Below, piece by piece: positions 34,500-43,833 of a DNA stretch of 64,000 bases. Every line of letters begins with the position of its first letter. Position 1 is the first letter of the stretch. The translations under genes were made by a program, and so were the position numbers. Source of the DNA: an uncultured bacterium (GTDB taxonomy: Bacteria > Planctomycetota > UBA1135 > GCA-002686595). The notes beneath the pieces are model-generated. The model was not told the DNA's origin, did no database searches, and was given only the letters and a program-made list of their open reading frames with translations. The DNA is taken from the NCBI GenBank assembly GCA_938075305.1, contig CALJGV010000009.1, forward strand, positions 1-64,000. The letters are read 5' to 3'.

Positions 34500-35701
34500 G
34501 CGCCACGGTGCAAGGTCCCGACGGGCGTGCCCTCCAGCTGGAGGACACGGTGCTCGGCCCCTTCGAGGAGCGGGTCGACGGAGCCACGCCCCTCCCCCGC
34601 CGCTGCTTCGCCGCGGCCCACGTGACCATGCTCCCGGGGTACGCGGAGGTCGCCCACTCGGTGGAGCGGCCGGGCACGGCCCACGACATCGCGGCCCACA
34701 TCGACTGGGAGGCGACGCTGGCCTTCCGGGAGCGCATCGACCGCTGCGGCATGGGCGTGGCCGAGGCCATGGACACGGCCCAGCGCTTCGAGCTGGGTTG
34801 GGATGGCGCCCGCGCCCTCATCGAACGCACGGGGGCCCTTGGCCTGGAGAACGGCTTCGTCGGCGCCGCGTCCACCGATCAGCTCGCCACCATCCCCGAC
34901 CTGGACGCCCTCGCGGGCGCCATGGCGGAGCAGGTGCGCTTCGTCCGCGGCTGCGGCGGCGTCCCGATCCTCCTCCCCCAGCCCTGGCTCACGGGGAGCG
35001 GCGCGGGCGAGGAGGAGTTCGTGCGCTTCTACACCGACGTCATCGATGCGTCCGAAGGTGAGGTGCTGCTGCACTTCCTCGGGGAGATGTTCCACCCCTC
35101 CATGCGGGGCTACTTCCCTGGGGACTCCCTGCGCCGGGTGCTGGCCCACGCGCCGGAGAAGGTGCGCGGCCTGAAGCTGTCGCTGCTGGACCGTGAGCTC
35201 GAGGAGGCCCTGCGTGCCGAGCTCGCGCCCCGGGGCCAGGTGATCCTGACCGGAGACGACTACAACTTCGCCGCGCTCATCGAGGGCCAGCCGGGCCCGG
35301 CCAGGGACCTCGCGCCCCTCGACGGACGCCCGCTCGCGGGCGGTCCCTTCAGCCACGCCCTGCTCGGCATCTTCGCCGCCGTGACGCGCCCCGCCTCGGT
35401 GGCCCTTCGCCTGCTGGACGCCGGCGACGTCGAGGGGTACCGCGAGCTCATGGGCCGCTGCGAGCGGCTCGGCCGCGTGATCTTCGAGGCGCCGGTCCAG
35501 CGCTACAAGTCGGGCATCGCGTTCCTCGCGTGGCTCAACGGCCTGCAGGAGAACCGCATGCTTGCCAACCACGAGGAGCACGCCCGCAGCCTGGACTACT
35601 ACCTGCGCGTCGCCGAGGCGGCGAGCGAGGCGGGCGCCATCGAGGACGCGGAGCTGGCCACCGAGCGGCTCGCCGCGCTCATCGAGAACCGCGCGGGCTG
35701 A
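34496..35701 (+). CDS. DUF993 family TIM-barrel enzyme (dihydrodipicolinate synthase-like)
   Basis: 401 residues. The family pattern is DIAAHIDWEATLAFRERI, GVAEAMDTAQRFELGWDGA, FVGAASTDQL, LLHFLGEMFHPSMRGYFPG, and KLSLLD with a Lys at the Schiff-base position expected for aldolase-like members. DUF993 proteins accompany Gfo/Idh oxidoreductases and sugar-phosphate isomerases in catabolic clusters; the reaction is not established. An aldolase- or lyase-type role is inferred. Coupled to the transporter gene; the isomerase gene follows 41 bases later. Confidence 0.83.
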   Translation: MSATVQGPDGRALQLEDTVLGPFEERVDGATPLPRRCFAAAHVTMLPGYAEVAHSVERPGTAHDIAAHIDWEATLAFRERIDRCGMGVAEAMDTAQRFELGWDGARALIERTGALGLENGFVGAASTDQLATIPDLDALAGAMAEQVRFVRGCGGVPILLPQPWLTGSGAGEEEFVRFYTDVIDASEGEVLLHFLGEMFHPSMRGYFPGDSLRRVLAHAPEKVRGLKLSLLDRELEEALRAELAPRGQVILTGDDYNFAALIEGQPGPARDLAPLDGRPLAGGPFSHALLGIFAAVTRPASVALRLLDAGDVEGYRELMGRCERLGRVIFEAPVQRYKSGIAFLAWLNGLQENRMLANHEEHARSLDYYLRVAEAASEAGAIEDAELATERLAALIENRAG

Positions 35702-35742
35702 ACGGGGACCGCGCTGGCGGAAGGGGCGACTAGGATGGGGCC

Positions 35743-36675
35743 ATGAAGCGCCCCATCGACCGACGACAGCTCCTGACCGCATCCCTGGCCGCCGCGGCCC
35801 TCTCGGGCGAGGCGTTGGCCGCCGCCCAGAGGGTCCAGGACGACGCGCCCGAGCCCAAGGCGCGCTTCCGCAAGGCCCTGAAGTACGGGATGGTGCAGGA
35901 GCCCTCGGCCCCGACCGTCGCCGACCGCTTCGCGCTCCTCAAGGGGCTCGGGTTCGACGGCGTCGAGCTGGACAGCCCCTCCAACCTGGACGAGGACGAG
36001 GTCCTGGAGGCGGCTGCGGCCACGGGGCTGGTGGTCGAGGGACTCGTGGACTCCCGGCACTGGCAGGACAACCTCGGCTCCGCGGACGCCGAGACCCGCC
36101 GCCGCGGGCGCGAGGCCCTGGACTTCGCCCTGCGGCAGGCCACCCGCCTGGGGGCCGACAGCGTGCTCCTCGTCCCCGCAGTGGTGAACTCGGGCACGAG
36201 CTACGGCACGGCGTGGCGAAACTCGGTGGCCGAGCTGCGCGAGATGGCGCCCCTCGCCGAGAGCCTGGGCGTGCGGATCGCCCTCGAGAACGTATGGAAC
36301 AACTTCCTGCTCTCCCCCGTGGAGGCCCGCCACTACCTCGAGGAGATCGGCAGCCCCGCCGTGGGGTGGCACTTCGACGTGGGCAACGTGCTGCGCTACG
36401 GGTGGCCGGAGCACTGGATCGAGGTGCTGGGCGCGAAGTACGTGTTCAAGCTCGACATCAAGGACTACAGCCGCAAGAAGATGAACGACGAGGGCCTGTG
36501 GAAGGGCTTCGACGTGAAGATCGGAGACGGTGACAGCGGCTGGCCCCGGGTCCTCGCCGCCCTCGACGCCATCGGCTTCGACGGCTGGGCGGCGGCGGAG
36601 GTCGGCGGCGGGAACGCGGAGCGACTGGCCGACATCTCCAGGCGGATGGACCAGGTCCTCGGGCTCGCCGACTGA
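35743..36675 (+). CDS. Tat-exported sugar phosphate isomerase/epimerase family protein
   Basis: 310 residues. The twin-arginine signal RRQLLTASLAAAAL (residues 7-20) predicts export of a folded protein. The xylose-isomerase-like TIM barrel shows GFDGVELDSPSNL, a catalytic/metal Glu in VRIALENVWNN, Asp/Asn in GWHFDVGNVLRYG, HW, FKLDIKDYS, and a final Glu in GWAAAEVGGG. Homologues isomerise or epimerise keto sugars. Periplasmic location with a divalent metal is likely. It is the last gene of the coupled operon; a weak GC hairpin (GCGGG/CCCGC, 36676-36692) follows. Confidence 0.88.
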   Translation: MKRPIDRRQLLTASLAAAALSGEALAAAQRVQDDAPEPKARFRKALKYGMVQEPSAPTVADRFALLKGLGFDGVELDSPSNLDEDEVLEAAAATGLVVEGLVDSRHWQDNLGSADAETRRRGREALDFALRQATRLGADSVLLVPAVVNSGTSYGTAWRNSVAELREMAPLAESLGVRIALENVWNNFLLSPVEARHYLEEIGSPAVGWHFDVGNVLRYGWPEHWIEVLGAKYVFKLDIKDYSRKKMNDEGLWKGFDVKIGDGDSGWPRVLAALDAIGFDGWAAAEVGGGNAERLADISRRMDQVLGLAD

Positions 36676-36887
36676 GCGGGGAGAACGCCCGCCCCGGAGG
36701 GCCGCGGCGCGTCGTCGGGAAAACCCGCGGTTCCTTCGAGGAGCGTGGGGAGCGTGTCGCAACTCGGGCCTCGAATCCGGACGGTTGTAGAGAACCCGAA
36801 GTATCCGCGATCCGTCTCGAGCCTAGCTGAAGCAGTGGGACCGATCGCCGGTCGCGCCGCTGAGTCCCCATTCCCCAGGATCTCCCC

Positions 36888-39458
36888 ATGCAAATCTGCG
36901 CTCATGCTGCCGCCCGCGCGGCCGCCCTCCTCGCCGCACCTGCGCTGCTCGCGGGCCTCACGTCGGCCCAGACCACCCAGACCTTCCCTCTCCAGCCTGC
37001 CCCCGGGGCGGAGCTGAAGCTCGGTGAGGCCGTGCTGACGACGGACCTCTCGGCCATCGCCACCCTCACCACCCTCGATGAGGTCGTCCTCACGGGCGTC
37101 CCGCTCCCCTCGGGTGAGACGGTCTCCCTCGACCTGGAGCGCATCGACGTGGAGCGGCGCCGGTTCGGCGTCCACGTCGACGGGGTGCTGATCCCGGGCA
37201 TCACCGACGGGCTCGGCCTCTCCGTCTGGAAGGGGCAGATCGCCGGAGATGAGAACAGCGATGTCATGCTCGGCTTCTCGAGCACCGGCTCCCGCGGCTG
37301 GATCCGCAGCCGCCACGAGCTCGTCCACCTGCTCGCCATGCCCCACGAGGGAGGCAGCTGGCGCGCCGCGCCGGGCCTCCTGGTGACCGAGGAGAGCCTC
37401 AACGCTCAGGGGCACGTGCACGAGGGGAACTGCGAGACGCGGCCCCCGGCCACCCCGCCGGTCCCGCGCCCCTTCCAGACCGGCCCCACCACCTCCCAGA
37501 TGGTGACCACCGACTCCGTCAGCCTGCGGGAGTGCCCGATCGCGATGGAGACGGACTACCAGCTGTACCAGCTGTTCAACGACGTCAACGCGACCACGGC
37601 CTACCTGACGACGCTGCTGTCCTTCATCAGCGACCGCTACGAGTCCCAGGCCTCGACGATCCTGACCTTCCCCTACCTGCAGATCTACTCCAACTCGAAC
37701 GACCCCTGGAGCACCCCCGAGAACGGCGGGAACTCCATCGACATGCTCAACGAGTTCGTGAACGCGTGGCAGGGCAACGTCCCCGCGGGCGCCACCCTCG
37801 GGCACATGATGAGCGGCGCCGGCCTCGGCGGAGGGGTCGCGTACCTCGACGTGCTCTGCAACAACGGGTTCAACTTCGGCGTCAGCGGCAACATCGCGGC
37901 CCAGGTGAACTTCCCCGTCGTGCAGCAGCCGTCCAACTGGGACTTCATCGTGGTGTCCCACGAGATCGGTCACAACTTCAGCTCGCCCCACACCCACGAC
38001 TTCTGCCCGCCCCTCGATGAGTGCGCGCCGAACGGCTACTTCGGGAGCTGCCAGAACTCGCAGGTCTGCTCGAACATGGGCACGATCATGAGCTACTGCC
38101 ACCTTTGCAGCGGCGGGACGGGCAACATCACCACGTACTTCCACCCCGAGGCGGCCGCGCTCCTCACCAGCGCGTCCGAGGCCTGTAACCCGGCCATCTT
38201 CGAGGTCCAGGTCACCGCACCCGAGGTCGTCTCTGACCTCTCGCCCACCCAGACCATGATCCAGGCGGTCGTCGGCACTATCGGTTCCGCGACCATGAAC
38301 TACCGCCTCGCGGGGACGACGACCTCGACGCCTGTCGCCATGACCCCCATGGGGAGCGGCGCCTTCGTCGCCGACATCCCCGCGGTCCAGTGCGGCCTGA
38401 CGGTCGAGTACTGGTTCGACATCGACATCGCTGGCATCGGCGCCACCGCTGCCCCCTCTGGCGCTCCGAACGAGTTCTACACCGCGGTCGGCGGCATCGA
38501 GACGGTGCTCTTCGCCGACGACTTCGAGACCAACCAGGGCTGGACCGAGGCCAACCTCGGCGCCAGCTCAGGCGACTGGGAGCGCGGCGTGCCGGTGAAC
38601 GACCCCAACTGGTCCTACGACCCGGCGTCCGACTACGACGGCTCGGGAAGCTGCTACCTGACCCAGAACCAGGCGGGTAACACCGACGTCGACAACGGCG
38701 CCGTCCAGCTGGTCTCTCCAGCGATCGACCTGAGCGTCCCTGGTTCGACCCTCAGCTACGCGTACTACCTGCGCCTCACCAACGCCAATGGCGTCGACCA
38801 GCTGCTCGTCGAGGCGAGCTCCGCCGGCGGCCCGTTCGCCGAGGTGACGCGGCACGACACCGACGGCGGCTCCGACTGGCGCACGGCGACCCTGACCCAG
38901 GCCGACTTCGTCGCCGCGGGCGTGACTCCCGGGCCCCAGGTCCGGCTCCGCTTCACCGCCAACGACGACAACCCGCAGAGCATCGTCGAGGCTGGCCTCG
39001 ACGCGCTCATGGTCCGCGCCATCGACTGCGGTGCGGTTGGCACTGTCTACTGTGATCCCGCCGCCCTGAACTCCACGGGAAACCCGGCCACCATCTCGGC
39101 CGAGGGCAGCGAGCTGATCGCGGACAACGACGTCACGCTCACCATCGAGTCCCTGCCCCCCAACACGGTGGGCTACTTCCTGACCTCCCAGACCCAGGGC
39201 TTCGTCGCCAACGCCGGCGGGAGCCAGGGCAACCTGTGCCTCGGTGGGAGCATCGGCCGATACATCAGCACGGTGCTCAGCTCCGGGCCTGCGGGGACCT
39301 ACTCGCTCCAGCTCGACCTGACCGCCGTCCCCCAGCCCACGGGCTTCGTCGGGGTGACCGCGGGGGAGACCTGGAACTTCCAGTCCTGGTACCGGGATCA
39401 GCTGCTCGGCTTCCCGAGCTCCAACTTCACCGAGGCCATCGAGATCCTCTTCCAGTAG
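36888..39458 (+). CDS. Secreted reprolysin-type zinc metalloprotease with shared C-terminal domain
   Basis: 856 residues with signal peptide (MQICAHAAARAAALLAAPAL). A propeptide-like N-terminal part (about 30-190) precedes the catalytic domain with HExxHxxxxxH as HEIGHNFSSPH near 358, followed by the Met-turn candidate NMGTIMSYCH, a metzincin arrangement. An Ig-like segment (about 440-530) and a jelly-roll/MAM-like module (LFADDFETNQGWTEA onward) follow. The last ~135 residues form the domain shared with 6745-7803 and 56755-58719 (FLTSQTQGFV, GNLCLGGSIGRY, TWNFQSWYRD). Secreted or surface-attached; probably degrades extracellular protein. Confidence 0.88.
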   Translation: MQICAHAAARAAALLAAPALLAGLTSAQTTQTFPLQPAPGAELKLGEAVLTTDLSAIATLTTLDEVVLTGVPLPSGETVSLDLERIDVERRRFGVHVDGVLIPGITDGLGLSVWKGQIAGDENSDVMLGFSSTGSRGWIRSRHELVHLLAMPHEGGSWRAAPGLLVTEESLNAQGHVHEGNCETRPPATPPVPRPFQTGPTTSQMVTTDSVSLRECPIAMETDYQLYQLFNDVNATTAYLTTLLSFISDRYESQASTILTFPYLQIYSNSNDPWSTPENGGNSIDMLNEFVNAWQGNVPAGATLGHMMSGAGLGGGVAYLDVLCNNGFNFGVSGNIAAQVNFPVVQQPSNWDFIVVSHEIGHNFSSPHTHDFCPPLDECAPNGYFGSCQNSQVCSNMGTIMSYCHLCSGGTGNITTYFHPEAAALLTSASEACNPAIFEVQVTAPEVVSDLSPTQTMIQAVVGTIGSATMNYRLAGTTTSTPVAMTPMGSGAFVADIPAVQCGLTVEYWFDIDIAGIGATAAPSGAPNEFYTAVGGIETVLFADDFETNQGWTEANLGASSGDWERGVPVNDPNWSYDPASDYDGSGSCYLTQNQAGNTDVDNGAVQLVSPAIDLSVPGSTLSYAYYLRLTNANGVDQLLVEASSAGGPFAEVTRHDTDGGSDWRTATLTQADFVAAGVTPGPQVRLRFTANDDNPQSIVEAGLDALMVRAIDCGAVGTVYCDPAALNSTGNPATISAEGSELIADNDVTLTIESLPPNTVGYFLTSQTQGFVANAGGSQGNLCLGGSIGRYISTVLSSGPAGTYSLQLDLTAVPQPTGFVGVTAGETWNFQSWYRDQLLGFPSSNFTEAIEILFQ

Positions 39459-39467
39459 GCGAACGCC

Positions 39468-39536
39468 AGAGAGCCATGCTGCTCGCCGCCCGCGTCCGCG
39501 GTCGCCCCAGGGCGCCCCGCGGGCGCGGGCTCTTTC
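39468..39536. terminator. Possible convergent terminator structure
   Basis: AGAGCC (39470-39475) pairs with GGCTCT (39528-39533), with inner CCCGCG / CGCGGG pairing and a short TTTC after the right arm. It lies between convergent stops at 39458 and 39561. The long, interrupted stem makes this a tentative call. Confidence 0.35.
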
Positions 39537-39560
39537 GTGCCGCCCCCCCGGCGGCGACGC

Positions 39561-40172
39561 TCACCGCTCGCTCGCGTTGGAGCGGCCCTCGAAGGCCTCT
39601 CGCCAGTGTCGGCGGCAAAGGGACAGGTACGTCTCGTTGCCCCCGATCTGGACCTGCTCTCCCGTGGTCATCACGTTCCCCGCGCCGTCCTTCCGGATGA
39701 CCATCGTGGCCTTGCGGCCGCAGTGGCAGATCGTGCGGATCTCGCGCATGGAGTCCGCCAGCGCGAGGAGCGCCGCGGAGCCGGGGAAGGGCTCCCCCCG
39801 GAAGTCCACCCGGAGGCCGTAGGTCATGATCGGGACGCCGAGGTCATCCGCGGCGCGAGCCAGCTGCCAGACCTGCTCAGGCGTCAGGAACTGCGCCTCG
39901 TCGATGAGGACGCAGGCGATCGGGTCGCTTCCAAGGCGGGCCTCGATCTCCGTCCCGATCACCTCGAAGAGGTCCTCTCCCGGGCGATACGTCCGCGCCT
40001 CGGTGTCGATCCCGATCCGGCTGGAGACGCGCCCGTCGCCGTCGCGGTCATCGAGGGCGGCGGTCATGACCAGCGTCCCCATGCCGCGCTCGCGGTAGTT
40101 GTAGTCGGCCTGCAGGAGCACGGTCGACTTGCCCGCGTTCATCGTGGAGTAGTTGAAGTAGAGCTTCGCCAT
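39561..40172 (-). CDS. tdk: Thymidine kinase (type II)
   Basis: 203 residues. The P-loop is YSTMNAGKSTVLLQADYNY at the N-terminus, Walker-B/lasso Glu in CVLIDEAQFLTPEQV, YGLRVDFRGEPFPGS, and a zinc site CHCGRKA with a distal CRRHW. It phosphorylates thymidine to dTMP for salvage. Length matches bacterial Tdk. It is the last gene of the mla run, starting 10 bases after the pqiC-like stop. Confidence 0.96.
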   Translation of the reverse strand: MAKLYFNYSTMNAGKSTVLLQADYNYRERGMGTLVMTAALDDRDGDGRVSSRIGIDTEARTYRPGEDLFEVIGTEIEARLGSDPIACVLIDEAQFLTPEQVWQLARAADDLGVPIMTYGLRVDFRGEPFPGSAALLALADSMREIRTICHCGRKATMVIRKDGAGNVMTTGEQVQIGGNETYLSLCRRHWREAFEGRSNASER

Positions 40173-40181
40173 GGTTCCAGC

Positions 40182-40757
40182 TCAGTGACGGATGACCGCC
40201 TCGACGACCCCGTTGACCGCGGCGGCCAGCGCCGCGGCTGCGGCCTCTGCCTCCCCCGCAGCGCCAGGCTTCGAGACCACCGCGCGCCCCTCGAAGCGGC
40301 GGTCCACGAGGACCCCGCTGCTGTCCTCGGCGAGGGCGATCAGCGTCACGGCGGCGGTCGAATCCGCTCCGCCCGCGATCTCGAGCTGCACGAGCTCCAC
40401 CTGGAGCCTGAGGGTGGAGGCCCGCGCCAGGGAGCGCTGCCTGTAGAGGGCCTCCTCGAGCGCCCTCCGGGTGACCTGAGCGGGGTCCTCGGCCCACCGC
40501 GAGTAGTCGTCGTAGCGGACCTCGTGGGCTGCGGTGCGCCTCATCAGCCGCTCCGTCACGGCCTCGGAAGCCGCCACGCGGCCGAGGCTCACACTGTCCC
40601 GCGTGGCGGATCCGGCGTCCCCCGCAGCCGGCGCCATCGCCTCCGCCGGGGGATTGAGGTCGAGCCAGTGGATCGGCGGAGCCGGGGCGGGCTTGAGGTC
40701 AACGCAGGCGAGGGCGAGGAGCCCGAGCGGCGCGAGGGTCCAGTGTGAGAGCTTCAT
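40182..40757 (-). CDS. ABC-type transport auxiliary lipoprotein (PqiC-like)
   Basis: 191 residues with lipobox LALAC. The motif MRRTAAHEVRYDDYSRWAED is characteristic of the ABC_trans_aux/PqiC family, followed by RALEEALYRQRSL, and LVQLEIAGG. The family supplies the outer-membrane lipoprotein partner of MCE phospholipid-transport systems. It lies directly after mlaD (gap 18 bases), in the usual order. The middle of the protein carries an Ala-rich insertion, and the C-terminus is weakly conserved. Confidence 0.85.
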   Translation of the reverse strand: MKLSHWTLAPLGLLALACVDLKPAPAPPIHWLDLNPPAEAMAPAAGDAGSATRDSVSLGRVAASEAVTERLMRRTAAHEVRYDDYSRWAEDPAQVTRRALEEALYRQRSLARASTLRLQVELVQLEIAGGADSTAAVTLIALAEDSSGVLVDRRFEGRAVVSKPGAAGEAEAAAAALAAAVNGVVEAVIRH

Positions 40758-40775
40758 GTTCGTTGTCGTTTGGGC

Positions 40776-41849
40776 TCAGCGCACAGCGCCGCCTGAGCGG
40801 CCCCGGAGCAGGACGCCTGGGTCTCGGTCGATCAGGCCTGCGAGCTCCTCGATCTTCTTCAGGGCGCGACGCACCTCCACGAGGGTCGCGGTGAGCTCGG
40901 CACCCGTGGGCTCGTAGCTCCGCGCCAACGCGCTGGTGGAGTCCGCCGCCCCGCGGAGCGACGCCGTGGTCCCCGCGAGGTCCGCGTCACGCAGGACTCC
41001 CTCGGTGGAGCGCAGCGCCTCGCCGGCCGACGCCACCAGGGCCCGGACCTCCACGAGCAGCGCCTGGAACTCGCTCGCGCTCTGCTCGACGACCCCCTCC
41101 GCCCCGGTGAACCTCGTGAGGGCTCCGTCCAGGTCCCCGACGAACGCCCGGAGCTCCTGGACCAGGGCCTCGGTCTCGCCCATGAGCTTCGTGGGGTCCG
41201 CGCGGTCCAGGGTCACGCTGAGGCCCTCCGCCGCCGAGGAGATCGAGGTGGACAGGCGCTCCACGTCCATCTCGTTGAGCTTGCGATCCATCGTCGTCGT
41301 GAGGCGACGGAAGTCCGCGAGCGCCTTCGGGACGTCCTCGGCCAGCCCGCGGAGGGCGTCCTCGAGTCCCTTCAGGGTGGACGGGGTGGCGGGGACGAAG
41401 CCCGGCGGCGGATCGAAGGGCACCTCGATCATGGGCGACGACTCGGGGAAGAAGTCCGCCTCGAGGAACTTGATGCCGGTGATGCCCTGGGACGCCATGG
41501 TGAAGCGCAGGTCCATGGGTACCTCAGGGAGCTCGTCGCTGGCCTGCTGGTCGCTGTCCAGCACGTTGAGGGACCGCATGGCCTCCACCCGGAGGCTGGC
41601 GTGAACCTCCACGAGGCGGCGGTCCTGGGCGAGGCGGATGTCGGTGACCTTGCCGATGGTCACCCCGCGCACCTTCACCGGCGCGCCGACCTCGAGCCCC
41701 TGGACCGACTCATCCAGGAAGGTCACCCGCTCGATGGTCTCGGAGTTGAATCGGTTGGCGCCCAGCCAGAAGAGCGTCGCCACGGCGGCCACCACGCCGC
41801 CGACCACGAACGCTCCTACCTTCCACTCGTTGGATCGATTGACGCTCAC
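40776..41849 (-). CDS. mlaD: MCE-family substrate-binding protein
   Basis: 357 residues. One N-terminal transmembrane helix (about 11-30) is followed by a single MCE domain: VTFLDESVQGLEVGAPVKVR, GVTIGKVTDIRLAQD, and FTMASQGITGIKFLEADFF. The C-terminal half (about 165-345) is a long coiled coil or helical barrel-forming region, longer than in E. coli MlaD and closer to PqiB/YebT-like or plant TGD2-type proteins. It binds phospholipid between the membranes. The stop overlap with the upstream gene (41846/41849) implies coupling with mlaF. Confidence 0.92.
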   Translation of the reverse strand: MSVNRSNEWKVGAFVVGGVVAAVATLFWLGANRFNSETIERVTFLDESVQGLEVGAPVKVRGVTIGKVTDIRLAQDRRLVEVHASLRVEAMRSLNVLDSDQQASDELPEVPMDLRFTMASQGITGIKFLEADFFPESSPMIEVPFDPPPGFVPATPSTLKGLEDALRGLAEDVPKALADFRRLTTTMDRKLNEMDVERLSTSISSAAEGLSVTLDRADPTKLMGETEALVQELRAFVGDLDGALTRFTGAEGVVEQSASEFQALLVEVRALVASAGEALRSTEGVLRDADLAGTTASLRGAADSTSALARSYEPTGAELTATLVEVRRALKKIEELAGLIDRDPGVLLRGRSGGAVR

Positions 41850-42592
41850 GCGGTCACCTCGCCAGGCACGGACTCACGGTGGAAGAAGGCCCGCACCCTG
41901 GGGTCCGTGCTCTCGTCCCGGAGCACCCGCGGGTCGCCCTCGGCGATGATGCCGCGCGTGTCCCGGTCCAGGAGGATGCAACGAGTACCGATGCGATAGA
42001 TGCTCTCGAGTTCGTGGGTCACGACGACGAGGGTCAGGCCGAGGGCTTGGTTCAGGGTCAGGAGGAGGTCATCGAGCTCGGAGGCGGTCACCGGGTCCAG
42101 GCCCGCCGACGGCTCGTCCAAGAAGAGGAGGTCGTTCTCGAGGGCCAGCGCGCGAGCAATCCCCGCCCGCTTGAGCATCCCGCCCGAGAGCTCAGAGGGT
42201 AGGCGATTGGCCGCCTGCTCCAGGCCGACCAGGCGGAGCTTTCCGGCGACGATGCCGTCGATGGTCGCCCCGTCCAGATCGGTCCACTGCTCCAGGGGCA
42301 GGGCCACGTTCTGGGCGATCGTCATGGAGCCGAACAGGGCGCCGGCCTGGAAGCTGACGCCGAAGCAGGGCCGCTTGCCATCGAGCAGCGCGGGGTCCCC
42401 GACGCCCTCCAGCTCGATGGAGCCGCCGAGCGGCGGCTGGAGCCCGATCATGGTCCGCAACATCGTGGACTTGCCGGTCCCGGAGCCGCCGAGCACGAGG
42501 AACACGTCGCCCCGCTCGACGTTGAAGTCGAGGTGCTCCATCAGCGGCTTCGTATAGCCGATGGTCAGGTCTCTCGCCTCGATCAAGGCCAT
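41846..42592 (-). CDS. mlaF: ABC transporter ATP-binding subunit (Mla/Mkl type)
   Basis: 248 residues from the ATG at 42592; the longer frame to 43261 runs antisense-like through mlaE. Walker A is GGSGTGKST, Q-loop FQAGALFGSMT, the signature LSGGMLKRAGIARAL and Walker B LLFLDEPSAGLDPV, with the H-loop in VVVTHELES. It powers MCE-dependent lipid transport on the cytoplasmic side with MlaE. The start codon shares a base with the mlaE stop. Confidence 0.94.
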   Translation of the reverse strand: MALIEARDLTIGYTKPLMEHLDFNVERGDVFLVLGGSGTGKSTMLRTMIGLQPPLGGSIELEGVGDPALLDGKRPCFGVSFQAGALFGSMTIAQNVALPLEQWTDLDGATIDGIVAGKLRLVGLEQAANRLPSELSGGMLKRAGIARALALENDLLFLDEPSAGLDPVTASELDDLLLTLNQALGLTLVVVTHELESIYRIGTRCILLDRDTRGIIAEGDPRVLRDESTDPRVRAFFHRESVPGEVTA

Positions 42593-43701
42593 CAGTAGAT
42601 CCCCCAGATGTTGAAGAACACGGCGAAGAGCGCGTCGAGGAGGACCAGCCAGAAGAGCATGGAGACCACCGCTGACGTGGTGGATCGCCCGACGCCCTCC
42701 GCGCCGCCGCGCGCCGCCAGGCCGCGCTCGCAGGCGATGCCCGCGATGAACACGCCGAACACCGACGCCTTGAGCAGGCCGCCGAGGATGTCCGCGGGGA
42801 CCAGCGCCTCCTGCGTCGACATGAGGAACTTGCGCAGGCCGATCTCCAAGGTCGAGGTCGCCACCAGCGCGCCGCTGAAGATCCCCACCAGGTCCCCGGC
42901 GAGGGTCAGGAGCGGGAGCACGAGGAGCAGCGCGAAGATGCGCGGGAACACCAGGAACCGGTGCGGACAGATGCCGAGGGTCCGGAGGGCGTCCACCTCC
43001 TCGGACACCTTCATGGTCCCGATCTCGGCGGCGATGGCAGCGCCCGAGCGACCGGCGACGACGATGGCTGTCATCAGCGGCGCGAGCTCGCGGGTCAGGG
43101 AGAGGCTGACGAGGTCCGCCACGAAGGCGTCGGCCCCGAACTTCTGGAGCTGAATCGCAGCCTGGAACGCGGTGATCAGCCCCATCAAGGATCCGATCAC
43201 GCACACGATGGGCAGGCCGTCCGCGCCGTGCCGCTCCACCTGGCGCCCCACCGCGCCCCACTCGATCGAGCTGGGTCGCCGCAGCCCCGCGACGAGCGCC
43301 CCCGAGAGCTGCCCGACGAAGGACAGCATGTCCCGCAGCCTCGCGATCAGCTCGAGCGTGGTCTCCCCCACCTCCGCGATGAACCCGTGGCGACGTCGGG
43401 GCTCCTGGCGCTCCGGTGCGCCGTCGCGCCAGTACAGGGCGACGATGGACGCCACGTCCTCAGCCGCGCCCTCCACCCGCGGTGGATCCCCCGACGCGCA
43501 GAGCGCATCCGCCAGCACCGACGCGGCCGCCCCCTCCATGCGCTCCACCCCGCCGAGGTCGAGCAGGCCCACCGGCCCCTCGTCCAGCGCCGCCGTCAAC
43601 TCGGCCCTCAGGCGGGACGCGTCGTCGAGGGCGAGGACCCCGTGGAGCCGGAGCACTCGCTCCCCCTGCGGTGTCTGCAGGATCTCGGCCAGCGAGGTCA
43701 T
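42592..43701 (-). CDS. mlaE: MlaE-type permease with N-terminal STAS domain
   Basis: 369 residues from the ATG at 43701 (MTSLAEILQ). Residues 1-95 resemble a STAS domain (LRLHGVLALDDASRLRAEL, VGLLDLGGVERMEGAAASVL), the role usually filled by separate MlaB in E. coli. The permease follows: VCVIGSLMGLITAFQAAIQL, ELAPLMTAIVVAGRSGAAIA, AEIGTMKVSEEVDALRTLG, and C-terminal membrane helices. STAS-MlaE fusions are known outside the gammaproteobacteria. First gene of the mlaE-mlaF-mlaD-pqiC-tdk run. Confidence 0.92.
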   Translation of the reverse strand: MTSLAEILQTPQGERVLRLHGVLALDDASRLRAELTAALDEGPVGLLDLGGVERMEGAAASVLADALCASGDPPRVEGAAEDVASIVALYWRDGAPERQEPRRRHGFIAEVGETTLELIARLRDMLSFVGQLSGALVAGLRRPSSIEWGAVGRQVERHGADGLPIVCVIGSLMGLITAFQAAIQLQKFGADAFVADLVSLSLTRELAPLMTAIVVAGRSGAAIAAEIGTMKVSEEVDALRTLGICPHRFLVFPRIFALLLVLPLLTLAGDLVGIFSGALVATSTLEIGLRKFLMSTQEALVPADILGGLLKASVFGVFIAGIACERGLAARGGAEGVGRSTTSAVVSMLFWLVLLDALFAVFFNIWGIY

Positions 43702-43833
43702 GGACCGATTGGAGCAGGGCGGCCACCCGCCGTCCACCTCCGCGTGGTGGCACTGGGGCCGGGAGATCAGAGGCGCGCGCGGACGGGCGGGGCGCGTGGA
43801 CCCCGGTGAATGGACCGGTGCCCGGCGAGTACC

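Noticed and set aside
36676..36692. GCGGG/CCCGC hairpin after the sugar isomerase gene as a terminator
   Set aside because: The stem is only five base pairs and no T-run follows, so the evidence is too weak for a feature.
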